Assembly (NCBI GenBank): GCA_913056165.1
Contig: CAJXMD010000009.1
Location: 1-54,578 of the forward strand
Length of the DNA: 54,578 nt
Direction of reading: 5' to 3'
Origin: an uncultured Halieaceae bacterium
Lineage (GTDB): Bacteria; Pseudomonadota; Gammaproteobacteria; Pseudomonadales; Halieaceae
The notes beneath the pieces were generated by a model. It was not told the DNA's origin. It made no database searches and saw only the letters and a program-made list of their open reading frames with translations. Shown here in pieces: positions 40,827 through 53,750 of this stretch (the stretch's first letter is position 1; each line of letters begins with the position of its first letter). The position numbers were made by a program, and so were the translations under genes.

Positions 40827-42935
40827 TTAATAGGTCTGGTTTTTTGAAATGATGGCCTGAGCGACATTGCTTGGCGCCTCGGCATATTTTGAAAACTCCA
40901 TGGTGTAGGTCGCACGACCCTGAGTCGCTGAACGCAGATCAGTCGCGTAACCAAACATCTCGGCCAGAGGCACTTCAGCATCCACCACCTTGCCCGAAGA
41001 ATTCTCATCCATCCCATGGATAATGCCCCGCCGACGGTTAAGATCGCCAACGACATCACCCATGTTCTCTTCCGGCGTGACAACCTCTACCTTCATCATG
41101 GGCTCCAGCAGGACCGCGCCCCCTACCTCTGCAAGCTTTCGCGTTGCCATAGAGGCCGCAATCTTGAATGCCATCTCGTTGGAATCAACGTCGTGATAGG
41201 AGCCGTCATAAACCGTAGCCTTGAGTCCCAGCAGGGGGTACCCGGCAAGAACGCCGTTCTGCATCTGCTCTTGAATGCCTTTTTGAACAGCGGGGATGTA
41301 TTCCTTTGGAACCACGCCACCGACTATCTCATTTTCAAATTCCAGTCCTTCCTGGCCTTCGTCATCAGCGGGTGCAAACTTGATCCAGACGTGACCGTAC
41401 TGGCCCCGGCCGCCAGACTGGCGCACAAATTTACCTTCAATCTCCACGGTATTACGAATGCGCTCACGGTACGCGACCTGAGGCTTACCGATATTCGCCT
41501 CTACGCTGAACTCTCGCCGCATCCGGTCAACGATAATGTCCAGATGCAGCTCGCCCATCCCTGAAATGATGGTTTGTCCTGTTTCTTCATCGGTCTTGAC
41601 GCGGAAGGACGGGTCTTCCTGGGCCAGCTTGCTAAGGGCTATACCCATTTTCTCCTGGTCCGCCTTTGAACGTGGCTCCACCGCCACAGAGATAACGGGC
41701 TCAGGGAATTCCATGCGCTCAAGCACTACGGCATTACCGGGATCACAGAGCGTGTCGCCCGTAGTAACGTCCTTCAAACCGATCGCGGCGGCGATATCTC
41801 CCGCCAATACTTCCTTGATCTCTTCGCGGCTGTTGGAGTGCATCTGAACCATGCGACCAACCCGCTCTTTTTTGCCCTTCACAGAGTTGTAAACAGCAGT
41901 ACCGCTTTCAAGTTTCCCCGAGTACACCCTGAAAAACGTGAGGGTGCCGACAAATGGATCGGTCGCTATTTTGAACGCCAATGCAGAAAAGGGCTCATTG
42001 TCATCTGAGTGACGCTCCGCGGGGGTCTCCCCATCTTCAAGAGTGCCCTCGATCGCTTTAACTTCAGTGGGAGATGGCAGAAATTCAATCACCGCGTCCA
42101 ACACAGCCTGAACGCCCTTGTTCTTGAAGGCCGAACCACCGAGCACGGGTACGATCTCGTTTGCGAGCGTTCGCGCTCTCAGACCCTGCTTGATTTCATC
42201 CTCACTGAGTTCACCCTCTTCGAGGTACTTGGTCATGAGCTCTTCATTGGCTTCTGCCGCCGCTTCCACCATGTACTCACGTAGCTCGGCTACTTTGTCT
42301 GTGAGCTCATCGGGCACGTCTGCGTAGTCGAATGTCATTCCCTGATCATCTTCGTTCCAGAGAATGGATTTGTTCTTGATTAGATCGACGACACCCTTGA
42401 ATTCGTCTTCGGCACCAATAGTCATCTGGATGGGAACAGCGTTACAGTTCAGGCGGTCCCGCAGTTGGTCAACAACCCGCTCAAAATCAGCACCCGCGCG
42501 GTCCATCTTGTTGACAAACACCATACGCGGGACTTCGTATTTATTGGCTTGGCGCCACACGGTCTCGGTTTGAGGCTGAACCCCTGATGAGCCACACAGA
42601 ACCACAACCGCACCATCGAGCACACGGAGCGAGCGCTCGACCTCGATCGTGAAGTCGACGTGCCCGGGGGTGTCGATAATGTTAATTCGGTGCTGATCAA
42701 ACTGCTGCTGCATTCCCTGCCAAAAACAGGTGGTAGCAGCAGAAGTGATGGTGATACCGCGTTCCTGCTCCTGCTCCATCCAGTCCATGGTGGCAGCACC
42801 GTCGTGGACCTCGCCAATCTTGTGAGAGAGACCGGTGTAAAACAGAACGCGCTCTGTGGTGGTGGTTTTCCCGGCATCCACGTGGGCACAGATACCGATA
42901 TTGCGATAACGTTCTATCGGTGTTTTGCGTGCCAC
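40827..42935 (-). CDS. fusA: Elongation factor G
   Basis: Translocation GTPase of 702 residues. The G domain shows G1 [19 protein letters not shown], the switch region [12 protein letters not shown]3 DTPGHVDF and G4 [10 protein letters not shown]. Later domains carry [18 protein letters not shown] and, near the C-terminus, RRRGIIHGM. Start is GTG 42935 with AAGGGC upstream. The C-terminus ends normally at KNQTY. In the common order tuf would follow and then rpsJ; here the repeat region, TM2 gene and pqqCDE lie instead. Confidence 0.98.
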   Translation of the reverse strand: MARKTPIERYRNIGICAHVDAGKTTTTERVLFYTGLSHKIGEVHDGAATMDWMEQEQERGITITSAATTCFWQGMQQQFDQHRINIIDTPGHVDFTIEVERSLRVLDGAVVVLCGSSGVQPQTETVWRQANKYEVPRMVFVNKMDRAGADFERVVDQLRDRLNCNAVPIQMTIGAEDEFKGVVDLIKNKSILWNEDDQGMTFDYADVPDELTDKVAELREYMVEAAAEANEELMTKYLEEGELSEDEIKQGLRARTLANEIVPVLGGSAFKNKGVQAVLDAVIEFLPSPTEVKAIEGTLEDGETPAERHSDDNEPFSALAFKIATDPFVGTLTFFRVYSGKLESGTAVYNSVKGKKERVGRMVQMHSNSREEIKEVLAGDIAAAIGLKDVTTGDTLCDPGNAVVLERMEFPEPVISVAVEPRSKADQEKMGIALSKLAQEDPSFRVKTDEETGQTIISGMGELHLDIIVDRMRREFSVEANIGKPQVAYRERIRNTVEIEGKFVRQSGGRGQYGHVWIKFAPADDEGQEGLEFENEIVGGVVPKEYIPAVQKGIQEQMQNGVLAGYPLLGLKATVYDGSYHDVDSNEMAFKIAASMATRKLAEVGGAVLLEPMMKVEVVTPEENMGDVVGDLNRRRGIIHGMDENSSGKVVDAEVPLAEMFGYATDLRSATQGRATYTMEFSKYAEAPSNVAQAIISKNQTY

Positions 42936-42969
42936 AACGGTGCCCTTAATCGCGGATGGGGATATTCAA

Positions 42970-43440
42970 TCAGAATCTGAAGTGCGAGAAGGCCTTGTTG
43001 GCTTCAGCCATACGATGAACGTCTTCACGCTTCTTGACCGCATTGCCCTTGCCCTGCGAGGCATCGACGATCTCGCCTGCCAGGCGCATGCGCATGGACT
43101 TCTCACCGCGATTACGCGCGTAGTCAACCAGCCATCGCATGGATAAAGCCTGGCGGCGTGAAGGGCGTACTTCTACAGGCACCTGATAGGTGGCACCACC
43201 GACACGGCGAGACTTTACTTCAACCATGGGCGCGATGTTTTCGAGCGCCTCATCAAATACTTCGATAGGATCGCGCTTGGTGCGCTCTTCCACGAGGGAC
43301 AAAGCACCATACACAATAGATTCGGCGACTGACTTCTTGCCGCTTACCATCACGTGGTTCATGAACTTTGCGAGAGTTTGATTACCGAACTTGGGATCGG
43401 GCAGGACTTCACGTTTTGCGACAACGCGTCTTCTTGGCAT
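42970..43440 (-). CDS. rpsG: 30S ribosomal protein S7
   Basis: S7 nucleates the 30S head and in E. coli represses the str operon. The 156-residue product begins [20 protein letters not shown] and contains [20 protein letters not shown] and [20 protein letters not shown]. It lies 34 nt before fusA and 138 nt after rpsL; that rpsL-rpsG gap has no gene. Confidence 0.98.
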   Translation of the reverse strand: MPRRRVVAKREVLPDPKFGNQTLAKFMNHVMVSGKKSVAESIVYGALSLVEERTKRDPIEVFDEALENIAPMVEVKSRRVGGATYQVPVEVRPSRRQALSMRWLVDYARNRGEKSMRMRLAGEIVDASQGKGNAVKKREDVHRMAEANKAFSHFRF

Positions 43441-43578
43441 GACTTGCTTCCTTTTGCTTCAGGTTAATCCGGGCACTTACAACATTTGTGTATTCGTCCC
43501 GGCCTTACTGTCGGCTTCGCCGACTTGATTACCGACCAACGCGCAAGCGGTGGCCAGTGGTTGTGCTTGCTGCTGCTC

Positions 43579-43950
43579 TTACTTGGGCCGCTTGGCTCCG
43601 TACTTGGAACGACCCTGGCGACGATTCGCAACGCCTGATGTATCGAGGCTTCCCCGAACGGTGTGATAACGAACACCGGGCAGATCCTTGACTCGGCCGC
43701 CCCTGATAAGGACCACGCTGTGCTCCTGCAGGTTGTGGCCTTCGCCACCAATGTAAGACGACACCTCGAATCCATTGGTCAGACGCACACGACATACCTT
43801 ACGAAGCGCTGAATTCGGCTTCTTGGGAGTCGTTGTGTATACACGGGTGCATACACCGCGACGCTGCGGGCAAGCCTGAAGAGCAGGAACGCCACTCTTC
43901 ATGACTTTGCGCTTGCGCGGCTTTCGCACCAGCTGGTTAATTGTTGCCAT
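43579..43950 (-). CDS. rpsL: 30S ribosomal protein S12
   Basis: S12 is at the decoding centre and is the streptomycin-resistance target. The 123-residue product begins [20 protein letters not shown] and contains [20 protein letters not shown] and the decoding loops around KPNSA and [20 protein letters not shown]. The lysines of PKKPNSA and VKDLPG are the usual sensitive residues. First gene of the str operon, with its own promoter. Confidence 0.98.
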   Translation of the reverse strand: MATINQLVRKPRKRKVMKSGVPALQACPQRRGVCTRVYTTTPKKPNSALRKVCRVRLTNGFEVSSYIGGEGHNLQEHSVVLIRGGRVKDLPGVRYHTVRGSLDTSGVANRRQGRSKYGAKRPK

Positions 43951-44000
43951 TCAAAAGCTCCAAACTGTTATTGGGGCGAGCCCCAAATCAAAGAGCGCGC

Positions 44001-44029
44001 ATTCTATAGACGCGCCCTGAGCCGGTCAA
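44001..44029 (-). promoter_or_regulatory. Sigma70-type promoter of rpsL-rpsG-fusA
   Basis: On the minus strand: -35 TTGACC (44029-44024), 17-bp spacer, -10 TAGAAT (44006-44001), about 50 bp upstream of the rpsL ATG. The leader then holds a short GGGGC/GCCCC hairpin. Confidence 0.8.
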
Positions 44030-44036
44030 CCGGCTC
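44019..44036. promoter_or_regulatory. Inverted repeat over the rpsL -35 element
   Basis: GAGCCGG and CCGGCTC (7 bp each) flank TTGA, so the palindrome covers the -35 hexamer exactly. It could be a repressor site; it has no T-run and so is less likely to be a terminator for rpoC. Function is inferred. Confidence 0.4.
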
Positions 44037-44063
44037 ATTTTCACAACTATTCTCAAAAGGCGA

Positions 44064-44083
44064 GCCCAAACCGCAGCTTGGGC
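44064..44083 (-). terminator. Possible hairpin terminator after rpoC
   Basis: On the minus strand GCCCAA pairs with TTGGGC around an 8-nt loop, followed by TCGCCTTTTG. The T-run is short and offset, so termination would be partial. It begins 17 nt past the rpoC stop. Confidence 0.4.
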
Positions 44084-44100
44084 ACACCGCAGCCAGAGGC

Positions 44101-47100
44101 TTATTCGCTCTCTGCCTCAGCGCTCGCCTCGACTTTCTCCATCTCGTCAGCAAAGCTCTCGGTGAACTCCTCATCCGACATGGACAGCTGCAAGCCGCCT
44201 TCTGCCTGCTTACGACGACGCTCCTCGTGGTAGCTAAGCCCGGTACCCGCAGGGATCAAGCGGCCCACAATGACGTTCTCCTTCAAGCCTCGCAGGTAAT
44301 CCCGCTTGCCCGTGACCGCCGCTTCCGTCAGGACACGGGTGGTCTCCTGGAACGACGCTGCCGAAATGAAGCTCTCGGTGGCGAGCGAGGCTTTGGTAAT
44401 GCCAAGAAGCTCACGTTCTGCGGTCGGCGCAATGAGGCCTTCGGCTTCAACACGATCGCACTCTTCAAGGAACGAGGTGTACTCAACCTGCTCTCCCTTG
44501 ATAAACGAGGACTCACCTGAGGTGCTAATAATCACCTTGCGCAACATCTGACGAACAATCACTTCAATGTGCTTGTCGTTGATCTTCACGCCCTGGAGAC
44601 GGTAAACCTCCTGAATCTCATTGACGATGTACTTGGCCAGCTCGGCGATACCCTTGAGCCGCAGGATATCGTGGGGGCTGAGCGGTCCTTCCGACACTAC
44701 TTCACCCTTCTCTACCTGCTCGCCCTCGAAGACGGTCAGCTGACGCCACTTGGGGATCAATACTTCGTAGTGATCCGAGCCGTCAGGCAACGTGGAGCCA
44801 TCGGTGGGAGTGATAACCAAACGGCGCTTGCCCTTGGTCTCCTTACCAAAGCTCACCGTACCGGAGATTTCAGCAAGAATTGCCGGCTCTTTCGGCTTTC
44901 TGGCCTCAAACAAATCGGCAACCCGGGGCAGACCACCCGTGATATCCCTCGTCTTGGAACCCTCTTGAGGAATCCGGGCAATGATGTCACCGACACCGAC
45001 CTTGGCACCATCTTCCAGATTAACCATTGCCATCGGCGGCAGGAAGTAGTGCGCAGGTACGTTGGTACCGGCGAGAGTCAGCTCTTTGCCCTTGGCGTCG
45101 ACCAGTGTGACCGCTGGACGAATGTCCTTACCGGCTGTTGGTCGCTCGCCAGAGTCCATCACTGAAATGCTGGTCAGACCGGTAAACTCATCGGTCTGGC
45201 GCTTCACCGTCACGCCCTCTTCCATACCGCTGAATTTAACGGTACCTGCTACCTCAGTGATAATGGGGTGTGTGTGCGGATCCCAGGTCGCGACGATATC
45301 GCCAGCGCTAACCTCGGCCTCGTCACCCACCTTGATGGTCGCACCGTAAGGCACTTTATAGCGCTCACGCTCGCGGCCTACCTGATCGAGTATGGACAGC
45401 TCGCCTGAGCGAGATACCGCAACCAGAGCACCATCGGCCCGATCAACCACCTTCATGTTGTGAAGTTTCACGACACCATCTGAGTTGACCTGAATATTGT
45501 CCTGGGCTGCTTGACCCGATGCCGCACCACCAATGTGGAAGGTCCGCATGGTCAACTGCGTGCCGGGTTCACCAATGGACTGAGCCGCGACCACACCAAT
45601 GGCCTCTCCCATGTTCACCTGATGACCACGACCAAGATCACGGCCGTAGCAGGCTGAGCAGATGCCGTAGCGAGTCTTACAGGTAATGGGGGATCGAACG
45701 TAAATCTCATCGATACCCATTTCCTCAAGGCGCGTCGTCCACAGTTCGTCGATCATCGTTCCCGCTTCGAGGAGAACCTCATCGGTGCCTGGCTTGCAGA
45801 CGTCCTTAGCGACAATCCGACCAAGAACCCGATCAGCAAGGGATTCGATGATGTCTCCCCCATCGATGACGGGGGTCATCAAGAGGCCTTCATCGGTACC
45901 GCAATCTTCTTCAGTGACGACTACGTCCTGAGCCACATCGACCAAACGACGAGTGAGATAACCCGAGTTCGCCGTCTTCAAGGCTGTATCGGCAAGTCCC
46001 TTACGGGCGCCGTGAGTGGAGATGAAGTACTGAAGAACGTTCAACCCTTCACGGAAGTTCGCCACGATTGGCGTCTCGATGATCGAACCATCTGGCTTTG
46101 CCATCAGGCCTCGCATACCCGCCAACTGACGAATCTGGGCCGGGGATCCCCGAGCTCCTGAATCGGCATACATGTAGACCGAGTTAAAGCTGTCCTGTTG
46201 CTCGTCTTCGCCATCGCGATTCTTGACGGTCTCCTTGGAGAGATTCGCCATCATCGACTTGGACACCTGATCGTTGGTACGCGACCAAATGTCGATGACC
46301 TTGTTGTACTTCTCGCCCTGAGTTACCAGACCCGCAGCGTACTGCTCCTCGATCTCCTTGACCTCACCGTAGGCGCGATCGACCAGCTGAGCCTTCTCAT
46401 CGGGGATTTCGAAGTCGTTAACACCAATCGAAGAACCGGACTTGGTTGAGTACTGGTAACCGGTGTACATCAACTGGTCCGCAAAAATGACCGTCGACTT
46501 CAAACCCACTGCCCGGTAGCACTGGTTGATAATGCGGGAAATCGCTTTTTTCACCATTGGCTGGTTGACCATGTCATACGACAGACCTTCCGGCACAATT
46601 CGCCACAACAGCGCGCGACCGATCGTGGTATCAACAACCCGTGTTTGGGTGACGGGGTCGGTTTCATAATGCACGACGCTTTCAGTGATGCGCACCTTCA
46701 CCCGCGCCTGCAGATCCACTTGACCCGCCGCGTAAGCGCGCTCCGCTTCTGCAGTATCGGCGAAGGTCATCCCTTCACCTTTAGCGTTGATTCGCTCACG
46801 CGTCATGAAGTAGAGACCCAACACCACGTCCTGAGACGGCACGATAATCGGCTCGCCGGATGCGGGAGACAAGATGTTGTTGGTTGACATCATCAATGCC
46901 CGGGCTTCGAGCTGTGCTTCCAACGTCAGAGGCACGTGAACCGCCATCTGGTCTCCATCGAAGTCAGCGTTGTATGCGGCACACACCAGGGGGTGCAGCT
47001 GGATTGCTTTACCTTCAATCAAGACTGGCTCAAACGCCTGAATACCAAGTCGGTGCAGAGTGGGTGCCCGGTTCAACAGCACCGGGTGCTCGCGGATAAC

Positions 47101-48339
47101 TTCAGCGAGGATATCCCAAACTTCAGGCGGCTCTCGCTCCACCATCTTCTTGGCTGCCTTGATGGTGCTGGCCAAACCTCGATGCTCGAGCTTGCCGAAA
47201 ATAAATGGCTTGAACAGCTCCAATGCCATTTTTTTCGGTAAACCACACTGATGCAGTCGCAAGGTCGGGCCCGTCACAATGACTGAACGCCCAGAGTAAT
47301 CAACTCGCTTGCCCAACAGGTTTTGACGGAAACGTCCCTGCTTGCCCTTGATCATATCGGCCAGGGACTTAAGCGGACGCTTGTTGGAACCGGTGATGGC
47401 GCGACCACGACGACCGTTATCAAGCAGCGCGTCGACCGCTTCCTGAAGCATACGCTTCTCGTTACGCACAATGATGTCGGGCGCATTGAGATCGAGCAGC
47501 CGCTTCAAACGGTTGTTACGGTTAATCACCCGACGGTAAAGATCATTCAAGTCAGACGTAGCGAAACGTCCGCCGTCGAGAGGCACGAGGGGCCGGAGAT
47601 CCGGTGGCAACACAGGCAGCACGTTGAGAATCATCCACTCGGGCTTGTTGCCGGAGTTAACGAAGGCATCAAGCAGTTTTAAGCGCTTTGACAACTTCTT
47701 GATCTTGGTCTCGGAATTGGTCGCGGGAATCTCTTCCCGGATTCGCTCCACTTCGCTGTTAATGTCGATCTGGGACATCAAATCCTGAATCGCTTCGGCA
47801 CCCATCTTGGCGGTGAATTCATCGCCAAATTCTTCCATGGCCTCGTAGTACTGCTCGTCGTTGAGCAGTTGCCCCTGATCCAAAGTAGACAGGCCGGGGT
47901 CGGTGACCACGTATGACTCGAAGTAAAGGATGCGTTCGATATCCCGAAGGGTCATATCCAGCAAAAGGCCAATGCGCGAGGGCAGAGACTTCAGGAACCA
48001 GATATGTGCTACAGGACTCGCAAGCTCGATGTGACCCATACGCTCACGACGGACTTTTGCCAGTGCAACCTCAACGCCACACTTCTCGCAAATAACGCCG
48101 CGATGCTTGAGGCGCTTGTACTTGCCACAAAGACACTCGTAGTCCTTGACCGGGCCAAAAATCTTGGCGCAGAACAGGCCGTCACGCTCGGGCTTAAAGG
48201 TCCGGTAGTTGATGGTCTCAGGCTTCTTCACCTCGCCAAATGACCAGGAACGGATCATCTCAGGCGATGCGAGACCAATGCGAATCGAGTCGAAATCTTC
48301 ACTCTTCTCGCGGCTTAACAGATTCAATAAATCTTTCAT
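44101..48339 (-). CDS. rpoC: RNA polymerase beta' subunit
   Basis: Catalytic subunit of RNA polymerase, 1412 residues, full length for gammaproteobacteria. Visible: the N-terminal zinc site [20 protein letters not shown], the RNA polymerase active-site loop [15 protein letters not shown] with three aspartates binding magnesium, the second zinc site beginning CGTDEG and completed by [13 protein letters not shown], the trigger-loop region [16 protein letters not shown], and an acidic C-terminal end. It starts 12 nt after the rpoB stop. Confidence 0.99.
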   Translation of the reverse strand: MKDLLNLLSREKSEDFDSIRIGLASPEMIRSWSFGEVKKPETINYRTFKPERDGLFCAKIFGPVKDYECLCGKYKRLKHRGVICEKCGVEVALAKVRRERMGHIELASPVAHIWFLKSLPSRIGLLLDMTLRDIERILYFESYVVTDPGLSTLDQGQLLNDEQYYEAMEEFGDEFTAKMGAEAIQDLMSQIDINSEVERIREEIPATNSETKIKKLSKRLKLLDAFVNSGNKPEWMILNVLPVLPPDLRPLVPLDGGRFATSDLNDLYRRVINRNNRLKRLLDLNAPDIIVRNEKRMLQEAVDALLDNGRRGRAITGSNKRPLKSLADMIKGKQGRFRQNLLGKRVDYSGRSVIVTGPTLRLHQCGLPKKMALELFKPFIFGKLEHRGLASTIKAAKKMVEREPPEVWDILAEVIREHPVLLNRAPTLHRLGIQAFEPVLIEGKAIQLHPLVCAAYNADFDGDQMAVHVPLTLEAQLEARALMMSTNNILSPASGEPIIVPSQDVVLGLYFMTRERINAKGEGMTFADTAEAERAYAAGQVDLQARVKVRITESVVHYETDPVTQTRVVDTTIGRALLWRIVPEGLSYDMVNQPMVKKAISRIINQCYRAVGLKSTVIFADQLMYTGYQYSTKSGSSIGVNDFEIPDEKAQLVDRAYGEVKEIEEQYAAGLVTQGEKYNKVIDIWSRTNDQVSKSMMANLSKETVKNRDGEDEQQDSFNSVYMYADSGARGSPAQIRQLAGMRGLMAKPDGSIIETPIVANFREGLNVLQYFISTHGARKGLADTALKTANSGYLTRRLVDVAQDVVVTEEDCGTDEGLLMTPVIDGGDIIESLADRVLGRIVAKDVCKPGTDEVLLEAGTMIDELWTTRLEEMGIDEIYVRSPITCKTRYGICSACYGRDLGRGHQVNMGEAIGVVAAQSIGEPGTQLTMRTFHIGGAASGQAAQDNIQVNSDGVVKLHNMKVVDRADGALVAVSRSGELSILDQVGRERERYKVPYGATIKVGDEAEVSAGDIVATWDPHTHPIITEVAGTVKFSGMEEGVTVKRQTDEFTGLTSISVMDSGERPTAGKDIRPAVTLVDAKGKELTLAGTNVPAHYFLPPMAMVNLEDGAKVGVGDIIARIPQEGSKTRDITGGLPRVADLFEARKPKEPAILAEISGTVSFGKETKGKRRLVITPTDGSTLPDGSDHYEVLIPKWRQLTVFEGEQVEKGEVVSEGPLSPHDILRLKGIAELAKYIVNEIQEVYRLQGVKINDKHIEVIVRQMLRKVIISTSGESSFIKGEQVEYTSFLEECDRVEAEGLIAPTAERELLGITKASLATESFISAASFQETTRVLTEAAVTGKRDYLRGLKENVIVGRLIPAGTGLSYHEERRRKQAEGGLQLSMSDEEFTESFADEMEKVEASAEAESE

Positions 48340-48351
48340 GGTCTATTCCCC

Positions 48352-51300
48352 TCAGAAGCCTGATGACTCGGACTCGAGATCGATATCGATACCGAGCGAG
48401 CGGATTTCTTTGATCAACACATTGAAGGACTCAGGCATACCTGGCTCCATCTGGTGATCCCCATCAACAATGTTTTTGTACATCTTGGTTCGACCTGCAA
48501 CGTCGTCAGACTTCACCGTCAGCATTTCCTGAAGCGTGTAGGCCGCGCCGTAAGCTTCAAGTGCCCACACTTCCATTTCTCCGAATCGCTGACCACCAAA
48601 CTGAGCTTTACCGCCCAGAGGTTGCTGGGTAACGAGGCTGTAAGAGCCTGTAGAGCGGGCATGCATCTTGTCATCCACCAGGTGGTTGAGCTTGAGCATA
48701 TACATGTAGCCAACAGTAACCGGTCGCATAAAGGCATCACCGGTTCTGCCATCGTAAAGCGTCAGCTGACCGCTGTCCGGCAGGTCGGCAAGACGCAACA
48801 GCGACTTGATCTCCTCCTCAGCCGCGCCATCAAATACTGGCGTTGCCATCGGAACACCTGCGCGCAAGTTGTCCGCTAGCTCGAGCAGTTCCGTGTCCTT
48901 AAGGCCATCAATGTCCGCGTCACGTCGGGAATCAGTGCCATGGGCGTAGATTTTCTTGAGGAACTCACGCAGCTGGCTAACCTTCGCCTGCTGATCAAGC
49001 ATGTCGTTGATCTTGGCTCCGAGACCGCGAGCAGCCATGCCCAGGTGCGTCTCGAGAATCTGTCCAACGTTCATGCGCGAGGGTACGCCGAGCGGATTGA
49101 GTACGATATCGATCGGCTCACCGTTGTCGTCATAGGGCATGTCTTCCACAGGCATGATGACCGAGATAACACCCTTGTTACCGTGCCTACCTGCCATCTT
49201 GTCGCCGGGCTGGATACGTCGCTTGACCGCGAGATATACCTTGACGATCTTGAGCACGCCGGGCGCGAGATCATCGCCACTTTCGAGCTTCTCACGCTTG
49301 CTCTCAAAACGCTCCTCGAGCTGCTTGTTCTGCTCTTCAAGCAATTGCTGTGCAGAAGCAAGTTGCTCATTGAGCGCGGATTCGCCCAACTTCAACTTGA
49401 ACCACTGGTCACGGGCCAACTCACCAAGAACCTCATCGGTAAGCGTCGTACCCTTGGTCAAGCCACCGCCGCTGACGGTCTTCTTGCCGCGAAGAAGGGA
49501 CGCCAAGCGGGCGTAGGTCGCTTCCTCATAAATACGAAACTCTTCCCGCAGGTCCTTCCGATAGTCCGCAAGCTGGGCCGCTTCGATCTGCTTCGCCCGG
49601 GGATCCTTCTCGAGACCGTCTCGGGTGAACACCTGAACATCGATAACGGTTCCCTTGTAACTGGAGGGTACTCGTAGAGAGGTATCTTTAACGTCGGAGG
49701 CTTTCTCTCCGAAAATAGCTCGCAGCAGCTTTTCTTCCGGTGTTAGCTGAGTCTCGCCTTTGGGCGTCACCTTACCTACCAGAATATCGCCGGCGTCTAC
49801 CTCGGCACCGATATAAACAATGCCCGAGTCATCCAGCTTGCTCAATGCGCCTTCCCCTACGTTGGGGATATCGGCCGTCACCTCTTCAGAGCCCAGCTTG
49901 GTATCTCGTGCGATACAGGTGAGTTCCTGAATGTGGATCGTGGTAAATCGATCTTCCTGAACCACACGCTCGGATACCAGGATGGAATCCTCAAAGTTGT
50001 ATCCATTCCAGGGCATAAACGCGATGCGCATGTTTTGGCCCAGAGCGAGCTCACCCATATCCACAGAGGGACCGTCAGCGAGGATGTCACCGCGATCGAT
50101 GCGATCTCCCACCTTGACGATAGGGCGCTGGTTGATACAGGTATTTTGGTTAGACCGCTTGTACTTGGTCAGGTTGTAAATATCCACCGGAGATTCACCC
50201 AGCCCGACAGACCCCGCATCAACCCGAACCACGATACGGCTGGCATCAACCGAATCGATAACGCCCGCGCGTCGTGCTACCTCACAGACACCAGAATCGG
50301 AGGCAACGTGTCGCTCCATACCGGTACCGACGAGAGGCTTGTCTGCTTTGAGGGTGGGCACAGCTTGCCGCTGCATGTTCGACCCCATCAGGGCTCGGTT
50401 GGCATCGTCGTGCTCGAGGAACGGAATCAGGGCCGCCGCGATCGAGACCACCTGCTTGGGCGACACGTCCATGAAATCCACTTCGGAAGCGGGCTTCACG
50501 GTGAATTCGTTCATATGGCGAACGTTAATCAGGTCATCAACAAAGCGATTCTTTTTATCGAGCTCCGCAGAGGCCTGAGCAATCACATGCTCAGCTTCGT
50601 TAATAGCCGACAGGTACTCAATTTCATCCGTGACCACGCCGTTAACGACCTTTCGGTAAGGCGCTTCAAGGAAGCCGTATTCATTGGTGCGCGCGTAGGC
50701 TGCCAATGAATTGATCAGACCAATATTCGGACCCTCAGGGGTTTCGATGGGACAAACTCGTCCGTAGTGGGTCGGATGCACGTCGCGGACTTCAAAGCCC
50801 GCGCGCTCGCGTGTCAAGCCGCCTGGGCCGAGAGCGGAGACGCGGCGCTTGTGGGTTACCTCGGATAATGGGTTGTTTTGGTCCATGAACTGGGACAGCT
50901 GGCTCGAACCAAAGAACTCTTTGACGGCCGCCGACACCGGCTTGGCGTTAATAAGATCCTGGGGCATGAGCCCTTCGCTCTCCGCCATGGACAGTCGCTC
51001 CTTCACCGCGCGCTCAACACGCACGAGACCAACTCGGAACTGGTTTTCTGCCATCTCGCCCACAGAACGGATACGTCGGTTACCCAGATGATCAATGTCA
51101 TCCACGACGCCCTTGCCATTTCGGATATCGACCAAGGCCTTGAGCACATCAACGATGTCTTCGCGATCGAGGGTTCCGCTGCCCGTCGACTCGTCTCGTC
51201 CGATGCGACGATTAAACTTCATCCGGCCAACCGCCGACAGATCATAGCGGTCCGCCGAGAAGAACAGATTCTGGAACAGGTTCTCTGCAGATTCTTTTGT

Positions 51301-52443
51301 AGGCGGTTCGCCGGGACGCATCATGCGATAGATTTCAACCAGCGCTTCCAGCTCGTTGCGCGACGGATCTTGAGCTAGGGTATCGGAAATGAACGGACCA
51401 CAATCGATCTCATTGGTGTAGAGAGTCTCAATGGTCTCAATGTTCTTTTCCCGGAGCAGAGCCAGCATTTCTTCGGTGATTTCGGCGTTGCACTCAACAA
51501 CCACTTCACCCGTGGCCGTATCCACAACATTCTTCGCCAGACGCCGACCCAACAGGTACTCCTCAGGGACCGCGAGATACTCGACACCCGCGTCGTCAAG
51601 CTGGCGGATATGGCGCGCGGTAATTCGACGGCCACGTTCCACGATCAACTTCTTGCCCGCCATGATGTCAAAGGCGGCCATGTCTCCTTGCAAACGCTTG
51701 GGGACCAGCGTCATGGTCGCTGAATGCTCTTCACCCAGCTGGAAGACGTTGTTCTCGTAAAACATCCCGAGAATTTCTTCACTGTCATAGCCCAGGGCGC
51801 GCATGAGGATGGTCGCAGGAAGCTTCCTTCTGCGGTCGATACGCGCAAATACCTGATCCTTTGGATCAAATTCAAAGTCGAGCCATGAACCACGGTAAGG
51901 AATCACGCGAGCCGAGTACAGCAGCTTGCCTGAAGAATGAGTTTTGCCTTTGTCGTGATCAAAGAACACGCCGGGAGAGCGATGGAGCTGGGAGACGATG
52001 ACCCGCTCGGTACCGTTGATGACAAACGTGCCATTCTCTGTCATGAGCGGAATCTCGCCCATGTAAACATCCTGCTCCTTGATGTCCTTGATGGACTTGG
52101 AGGAGGATTCCTTGTCATAGATGATCAATCGGACCTTGACTCGGAGCGCGCAGGCGTACGTCGTGCCGCGCAGCACACACTCGTCAACGTCGAAAACGGG
52201 CTTGCCCAGTGAGTAATCAACATACTCGAGAGCAGCATTTCCGCTGTAGCTAGCGATGGGGAATACTGACTTGAAGGCCGCGTGCAGACCGTGCTCACCG
52301 CGCGCTTCAGCGTCAATACCCTCCTGGGTAAACTTTCGATAGGAGTCGAGCTGGATCGCGAGCAGGTAGGGAATGTCCATTACCTTCTCAAGCGAGCCAA
52401 AATCTTTCCGGATGCGTTTCTTCTCAGTATATGAGTAAGCCAT
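48352..52443 (-). CDS. rpoB: RNA polymerase beta subunit
   Basis: Large catalytic subunit, 1363 residues from ATG 52443; a TTG one codon upstream is rejected because GGAG is placed for the ATG. The rifampicin-binding region reads [20 protein letters not shown] and [20 protein letters not shown], without known resistance changes at the Asp, His or Ser positions visible (DQNN, THKRR, SALG). The C-terminal [20 protein letters not shown] and [20 protein letters not shown] are conserved. Slightly longer than E. coli (1342). Confidence 0.99.
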   Translation of the reverse strand: MAYSYTEKKRIRKDFGSLEKVMDIPYLLAIQLDSYRKFTQEGIDAEARGEHGLHAAFKSVFPIASYSGNAALEYVDYSLGKPVFDVDECVLRGTTYACALRVKVRLIIYDKESSSKSIKDIKEQDVYMGEIPLMTENGTFVINGTERVIVSQLHRSPGVFFDHDKGKTHSSGKLLYSARVIPYRGSWLDFEFDPKDQVFARIDRRRKLPATILMRALGYDSEEILGMFYENNVFQLGEEHSATMTLVPKRLQGDMAAFDIMAGKKLIVERGRRITARHIRQLDDAGVEYLAVPEEYLLGRRLAKNVVDTATGEVVVECNAEITEEMLALLREKNIETIETLYTNEIDCGPFISDTLAQDPSRNELEALVEIYRMMRPGEPPTKESAENLFQNLFFSADRYDLSAVGRMKFNRRIGRDESTGSGTLDREDIVDVLKALVDIRNGKGVVDDIDHLGNRRIRSVGEMAENQFRVGLVRVERAVKERLSMAESEGLMPQDLINAKPVSAAVKEFFGSSQLSQFMDQNNPLSEVTHKRRVSALGPGGLTRERAGFEVRDVHPTHYGRVCPIETPEGPNIGLINSLAAYARTNEYGFLEAPYRKVVNGVVTDEIEYLSAINEAEHVIAQASAELDKKNRFVDDLINVRHMNEFTVKPASEVDFMDVSPKQVVSIAAALIPFLEHDDANRALMGSNMQRQAVPTLKADKPLVGTGMERHVASDSGVCEVARRAGVIDSVDASRIVVRVDAGSVGLGESPVDIYNLTKYKRSNQNTCINQRPIVKVGDRIDRGDILADGPSVDMGELALGQNMRIAFMPWNGYNFEDSILVSERVVQEDRFTTIHIQELTCIARDTKLGSEEVTADIPNVGEGALSKLDDSGIVYIGAEVDAGDILVGKVTPKGETQLTPEEKLLRAIFGEKASDVKDTSLRVPSSYKGTVIDVQVFTRDGLEKDPRAKQIEAAQLADYRKDLREEFRIYEEATYARLASLLRGKKTVSGGGLTKGTTLTDEVLGELARDQWFKLKLGESALNEQLASAQQLLEEQNKQLEERFESKREKLESGDDLAPGVLKIVKVYLAVKRRIQPGDKMAGRHGNKGVISVIMPVEDMPYDDNGEPIDIVLNPLGVPSRMNVGQILETHLGMAARGLGAKINDMLDQQAKVSQLREFLKKIYAHGTDSRRDADIDGLKDTELLELADNLRAGVPMATPVFDGAAEEEIKSLLRLADLPDSGQLTLYDGRTGDAFMRPVTVGYMYMLKLNHLVDDKMHARSTGSYSLVTQQPLGGKAQFGGQRFGEMEVWALEAYGAAYTLQEMLTVKSDDVAGRTKMYKNIVDGDHQMEPGMPESFNVLIKEIRSLGIDIDLESESSGF

Positions 52444-52493
52444 CAATACTCCCCAGCATGTCGCTATCGGGTATCCCCGACAATTAACTGGTC

Positions 52494-52536
52494 AAAAAAC
52501 CAGGAAAGGGCTGAAGCGCACCGCGCGCCACAGCCC
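52494..52536 (-). terminator. Attenuator-like hairpin between rplL and rpoB
   Basis: On the minus strand GGGCTG (52536-52531) pairs with CAGCCC (52513-52508) around a GC-rich loop, followed by TTTCCTGGTTTTTT. Other small hairpins flank it (CTCGGC/GCCGAG upstream, CGGG/CCCG near the rpoB start). Partial termination here would explain lower rpoBC than rplJL expression, as known in E. coli; inferred. Confidence 0.5.
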
Positions 52537-52570
52537 GTGAATCTCGGCCAATGCCGAGTTCGTCTCTGCT

Positions 52571-52954
52571 TTACTTGAGTTCGACGGAACCGCCGGCCTC
52601 TTCAAGCTGCTTCTTGATGTCTTCTGCTTCGTCCTTGGAAGCGCCTTCCTTGACAGGAGCCGGTGCTCCGTCAACGACAGCTTTAGCTTCCTTCAGGCCG
52701 AGGCCGGTTACCGCACGGACAACCTTGATGACGTTGACCTTCTTCTCGCCGCCTGAAGTCAGGATGACGTCGAATTCAGTCTGCTCAGCTGCTGCGCCGC
52801 CAGCGTCACCGCCCGCTGCTGCTGCCGGAGCAGCTGCCACAGCCGCCGCCGCAGTTACGCCAAACTTCTCTTCCATCGCTTCGATCAAGCCAACGATGTC
52901 CATTACGCTCATCTCGGCGATCGCGTCGAGAATCTCTTCTTTTGAAAGTGCCAT
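52571..52954 (-). CDS. rplL: 50S ribosomal protein L7/L12
   Basis: Stalk protein that recruits translation GTPases. The 127-residue product has the dimerising N-terminal domain ([20 protein letters not shown]), a long Ala/Gly-rich hinge, and the factor-binding C-terminal domain [20 protein letters not shown] with [15 protein letters not shown]. It follows rplJ by 45 nt. Confidence 0.98.
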   Translation of the reverse strand: MALSKEEILDAIAEMSVMDIVGLIEAMEEKFGVTAAAAVAAAPAAAAGGDAGGAAAEQTEFDVILTSGGEKKVNVIKVVRAVTGLGLKEAKAVVDGAPAPVKEGASKDEAEDIKKQLEEAGGSVELK

Positions 52955-52999
52955 TTCAATTTCTCCTGTTGAAAAAGTGTGGGACCAGATCGCGGCTAA

Positions 53000-53530
53000 T
53001 TAGCCGGCCTGCTCCTTTTGGTCACGAACTGCAGCCAGTGTACGAACCAGCTTCCCGGGAACTTCATTCATGGTCTGTACCAGCTTGGTGGTGGGCGCCT
53101 TCATGACGCTCATCAACATCGACAACGCCTGATCCCGCGTTGGCAACTTGGCCAGTACATCCAGTTGATCGGCTCCCATCAGCGTTCCGCTGATAGACAG
53201 TGCTTTCACCTCGAACTTGTCGTTCTCTTTGGCGAAATCCTTAAACAATCGTGCTGCCGCACCCGGATCTTCCAAGGAAAATCCGAACAGGGACGGACCC
53301 GCCAGCGTGTCGTTGACACACTCGTAGTCGGTACCCTCAAAAGCGCGCTTGGCCAAGGTATTGCGGACAACCCGCAGATATACCTGGTTTTCGCGTGCTG
53401 TTGCGCGCAGAGCAGTCATGTCGTTTGAGGCAACCCCACGTGCATCGGCCACCACAAGCGAAAGCGCACTGGCAGCGGTCTCGTTGACTTCGGCGACAAT
53501 CGCCTTCTTTTCGTCGAGTCCAATAGCCAT
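53000..53530 (-). CDS. rplJ: 50S ribosomal protein L10
   Basis: L10 anchors L7/L12 dimers to the 50S stalk and represses its own operon by binding the leader. The 176-residue product begins [20 protein letters not shown], with [20 protein letters not shown] and [18 protein letters not shown]. The C-terminal helix that binds L7/L12 follows [22 protein letters not shown] lies upstream of the ATG. Confidence 0.98.
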   Translation of the reverse strand: MAIGLDEKKAIVAEVNETAASALSLVVADARGVASNDMTALRATARENQVYLRVVRNTLAKRAFEGTDYECVNDTLAGPSLFGFSLEDPGAAARLFKDFAKENDKFEVKALSISGTLMGADQLDVLAKLPTRDQALSMLMSVMKAPTTKLVQTMNEVPGKLVRTLAAVRDQKEQAG

Positions 53531-53557
53531 TGGTCTACTCCTGGATTTAACATTTCA

Positions 53558-53604
53558 GTTATCACAAACCACGGTGATAACCACCCACGGTGAACAACTT
53601 CACC
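53558..53604 (-). promoter_or_regulatory. L10 leader (autogenous control element)
   Basis: Just upstream of rplJ on the minus strand are two clean hairpins: GGTGAA-GTTG-TTCACC (53604-53589) and GTTATCAC with GTGATAAC (53581-53574 and 53565-53558) around an 8-nt loop. Both order and position fit the conserved L10-binding leader of rplJL operons. No convincing promoter was read in the 263-nt gap. Confidence 0.65.
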
Positions 53605-53750
53605 ATCTGCGTAGGACACTTGCGTTATTAAGGGGCGTAGCCCCACCTACGGTCTTTGACAGCCTTCAGTGCTCAGTCGTGGCAATCCCACGCTTTTTCC
53701 AAAGACTCCAAAGAGAGTCACCCACAAACCTGCCGCGGGGACTCACTGAA

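Noticed and set aside
40328-40830. Several overlapping short reading frames on both strands with repeated peptide motifs (such as PPSEFRGATGK)
   Set aside because: The peptide repeats are just the translated 23-nt core and 108-nt repeat; frames appear on both strands, no ribosome binding sites, and the arms conserve pairing rather than codons.
44227-51760. Long plus-strand frames opposite rpoC and rpoB (up to about 258 codons)
   Set aside because: They are shadows of highly conserved minus-strand genes with skewed codon use and carry no recognisable domains.
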